From: Aphrophora alni
Lineage: Eukaryota > Arthropoda > Insecta > Hemiptera > Aphrophoridae
Direction: 5' to 3'
DNA length: 64,000 nucleotides
Assembly (NCBI GenBank): GCA_963513935.1
Contig: OY740774.1
Location: forward strand, 95,487,668 to 95,551,667
Shown in pieces: positions 63,860 through 64,000 of the stretch. The number at the start of each line of letters is the position of its first letter. Position 1 is the first letter of the stretch. Made by a program: the position numbers and the translations under genes. A model generated the notes under the pieces. That model had not been told where the DNA came from. It saw only the letters and a list, made by a program, of their open reading frames with translations, and did not search any database.

Positions 63860-64000
63860 AAATGGAAAATGGTGTGTACAAACTGACATGTAGTATTTTG
63901 TAATGCTGCTTATGTTGGCCAAACAGGCCGTAGTTTTAAGTGTAGGTTAGGTGAGCATGAACGGAGTTGGCGGTTAGGTTATAATGATTCTAGTTTTTCT
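63860..64000 (+). pseudogene. Penelope-like GIY-YIG region (plus strand), cut by window end
   Basis: The plus strand reads AAYVGQTGRSFKCRLGEHER and SWRLGYNDSSFS. It is the reverse complement of most of 63507-63644 with few differences. The two form inverted arms around a ~220 bp spacer. A stop and a frameshift lie just before the CYVG-equivalent motif. Confidence 0.75.

Noticed and set aside
63585..63922. 63- and 68-aa frames starting near the inverted Penelope-like arms
   Set aside because: Their shared N-terminus (ISSITKYYMSVCTHH) is the antisense of the GIY-YIG arm, so they are not genes.

Overview
This is an AT-rich, intron-rich animal nuclear sequence, most likely from an arthropod and probably an insect. 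The evidence is GT-AG introns, long AT and GA microsatellites, Penelope-like retroelements with a GIY-YIG nuclease region, and a degenerate non-LTR retrotransposon. No bacterial-type genes, rRNA, tRNA or CRISPR array were seen. I cannot name the species.

The window holds one gene family: three tandem genes on the + strand that encode secreted proteins built almost entirely of repeated small cysteine-knot (knottin/ICK-like) modules. Each exon is only 57-105 bp, so long-ORF scanning misses all of them. Gene 1 is cut by the window start (11 exons, 1028-12362, 300 codons visible). Gene 2 is complete (17 exons, 14323-36520, 478 codons, 16 modules). Gene 3 is complete (16 exons, 38561-62251, 448 codons, 15 modules). 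Exon 1 of genes 2 and 3 encodes a signal peptide. Every later exon starts exactly on a TGT/TGC cysteine codon after an AG acceptor and, except the last, ends in phase 0 before a GTAAGT-like donor. The usual exon pattern is C-x5/6-CC-x3/4-C-x4/5-C-x3/4-C-x6. The last Cys of one exon is the first Cys of the next knot, so each knottin is split by an intron between Cys 1 and Cys 2. The last exon ends right after knot Cys 6.

The array repeats every ~24.2 kb. Positions 1-17002 and 24258-41470 are nearly identical in introns and exons. The following tract (20.9-24.2 kb against 41.6-45.8 kb) and the 3' two thirds of gene 3 are much more diverged. Gene 2 is therefore a mosaic: exons 7-17 are almost the same as gene 1, exon 1 is almost the same as gene 3, and exons 2-6 are moderately diverged from gene 3. 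Gene 3 lacks the exon equivalent to gene 2 exon 12, and a ~700 bp foldback palindrome lies in that intron.

Mobile and repetitive DNA: a Penelope-like element (17.4-18.9 kb, +) nested in a minus-strand non-LTR element (17.0-20.2 kb); a 238 bp insertion with 12 bp target duplications at 39.5 kb; a solo-LTR-like insertion at 44.3 kb; a Crypton-like coding remnant and small palindromic element at 5.8/30.0 kb; long inverted repeats at 10.1/34.3 kb; a 61-bp minisatellite with 7 copies near gene 1 and 4 in gene 2; GA tracts after genes 1 and 2 and in a gene 3 intron; and two Penelope-like 3' ends in inverted orientation at the right edge. Intronic stretches not listed separately show nothing I can support beyond AT-rich non-coding sequence.
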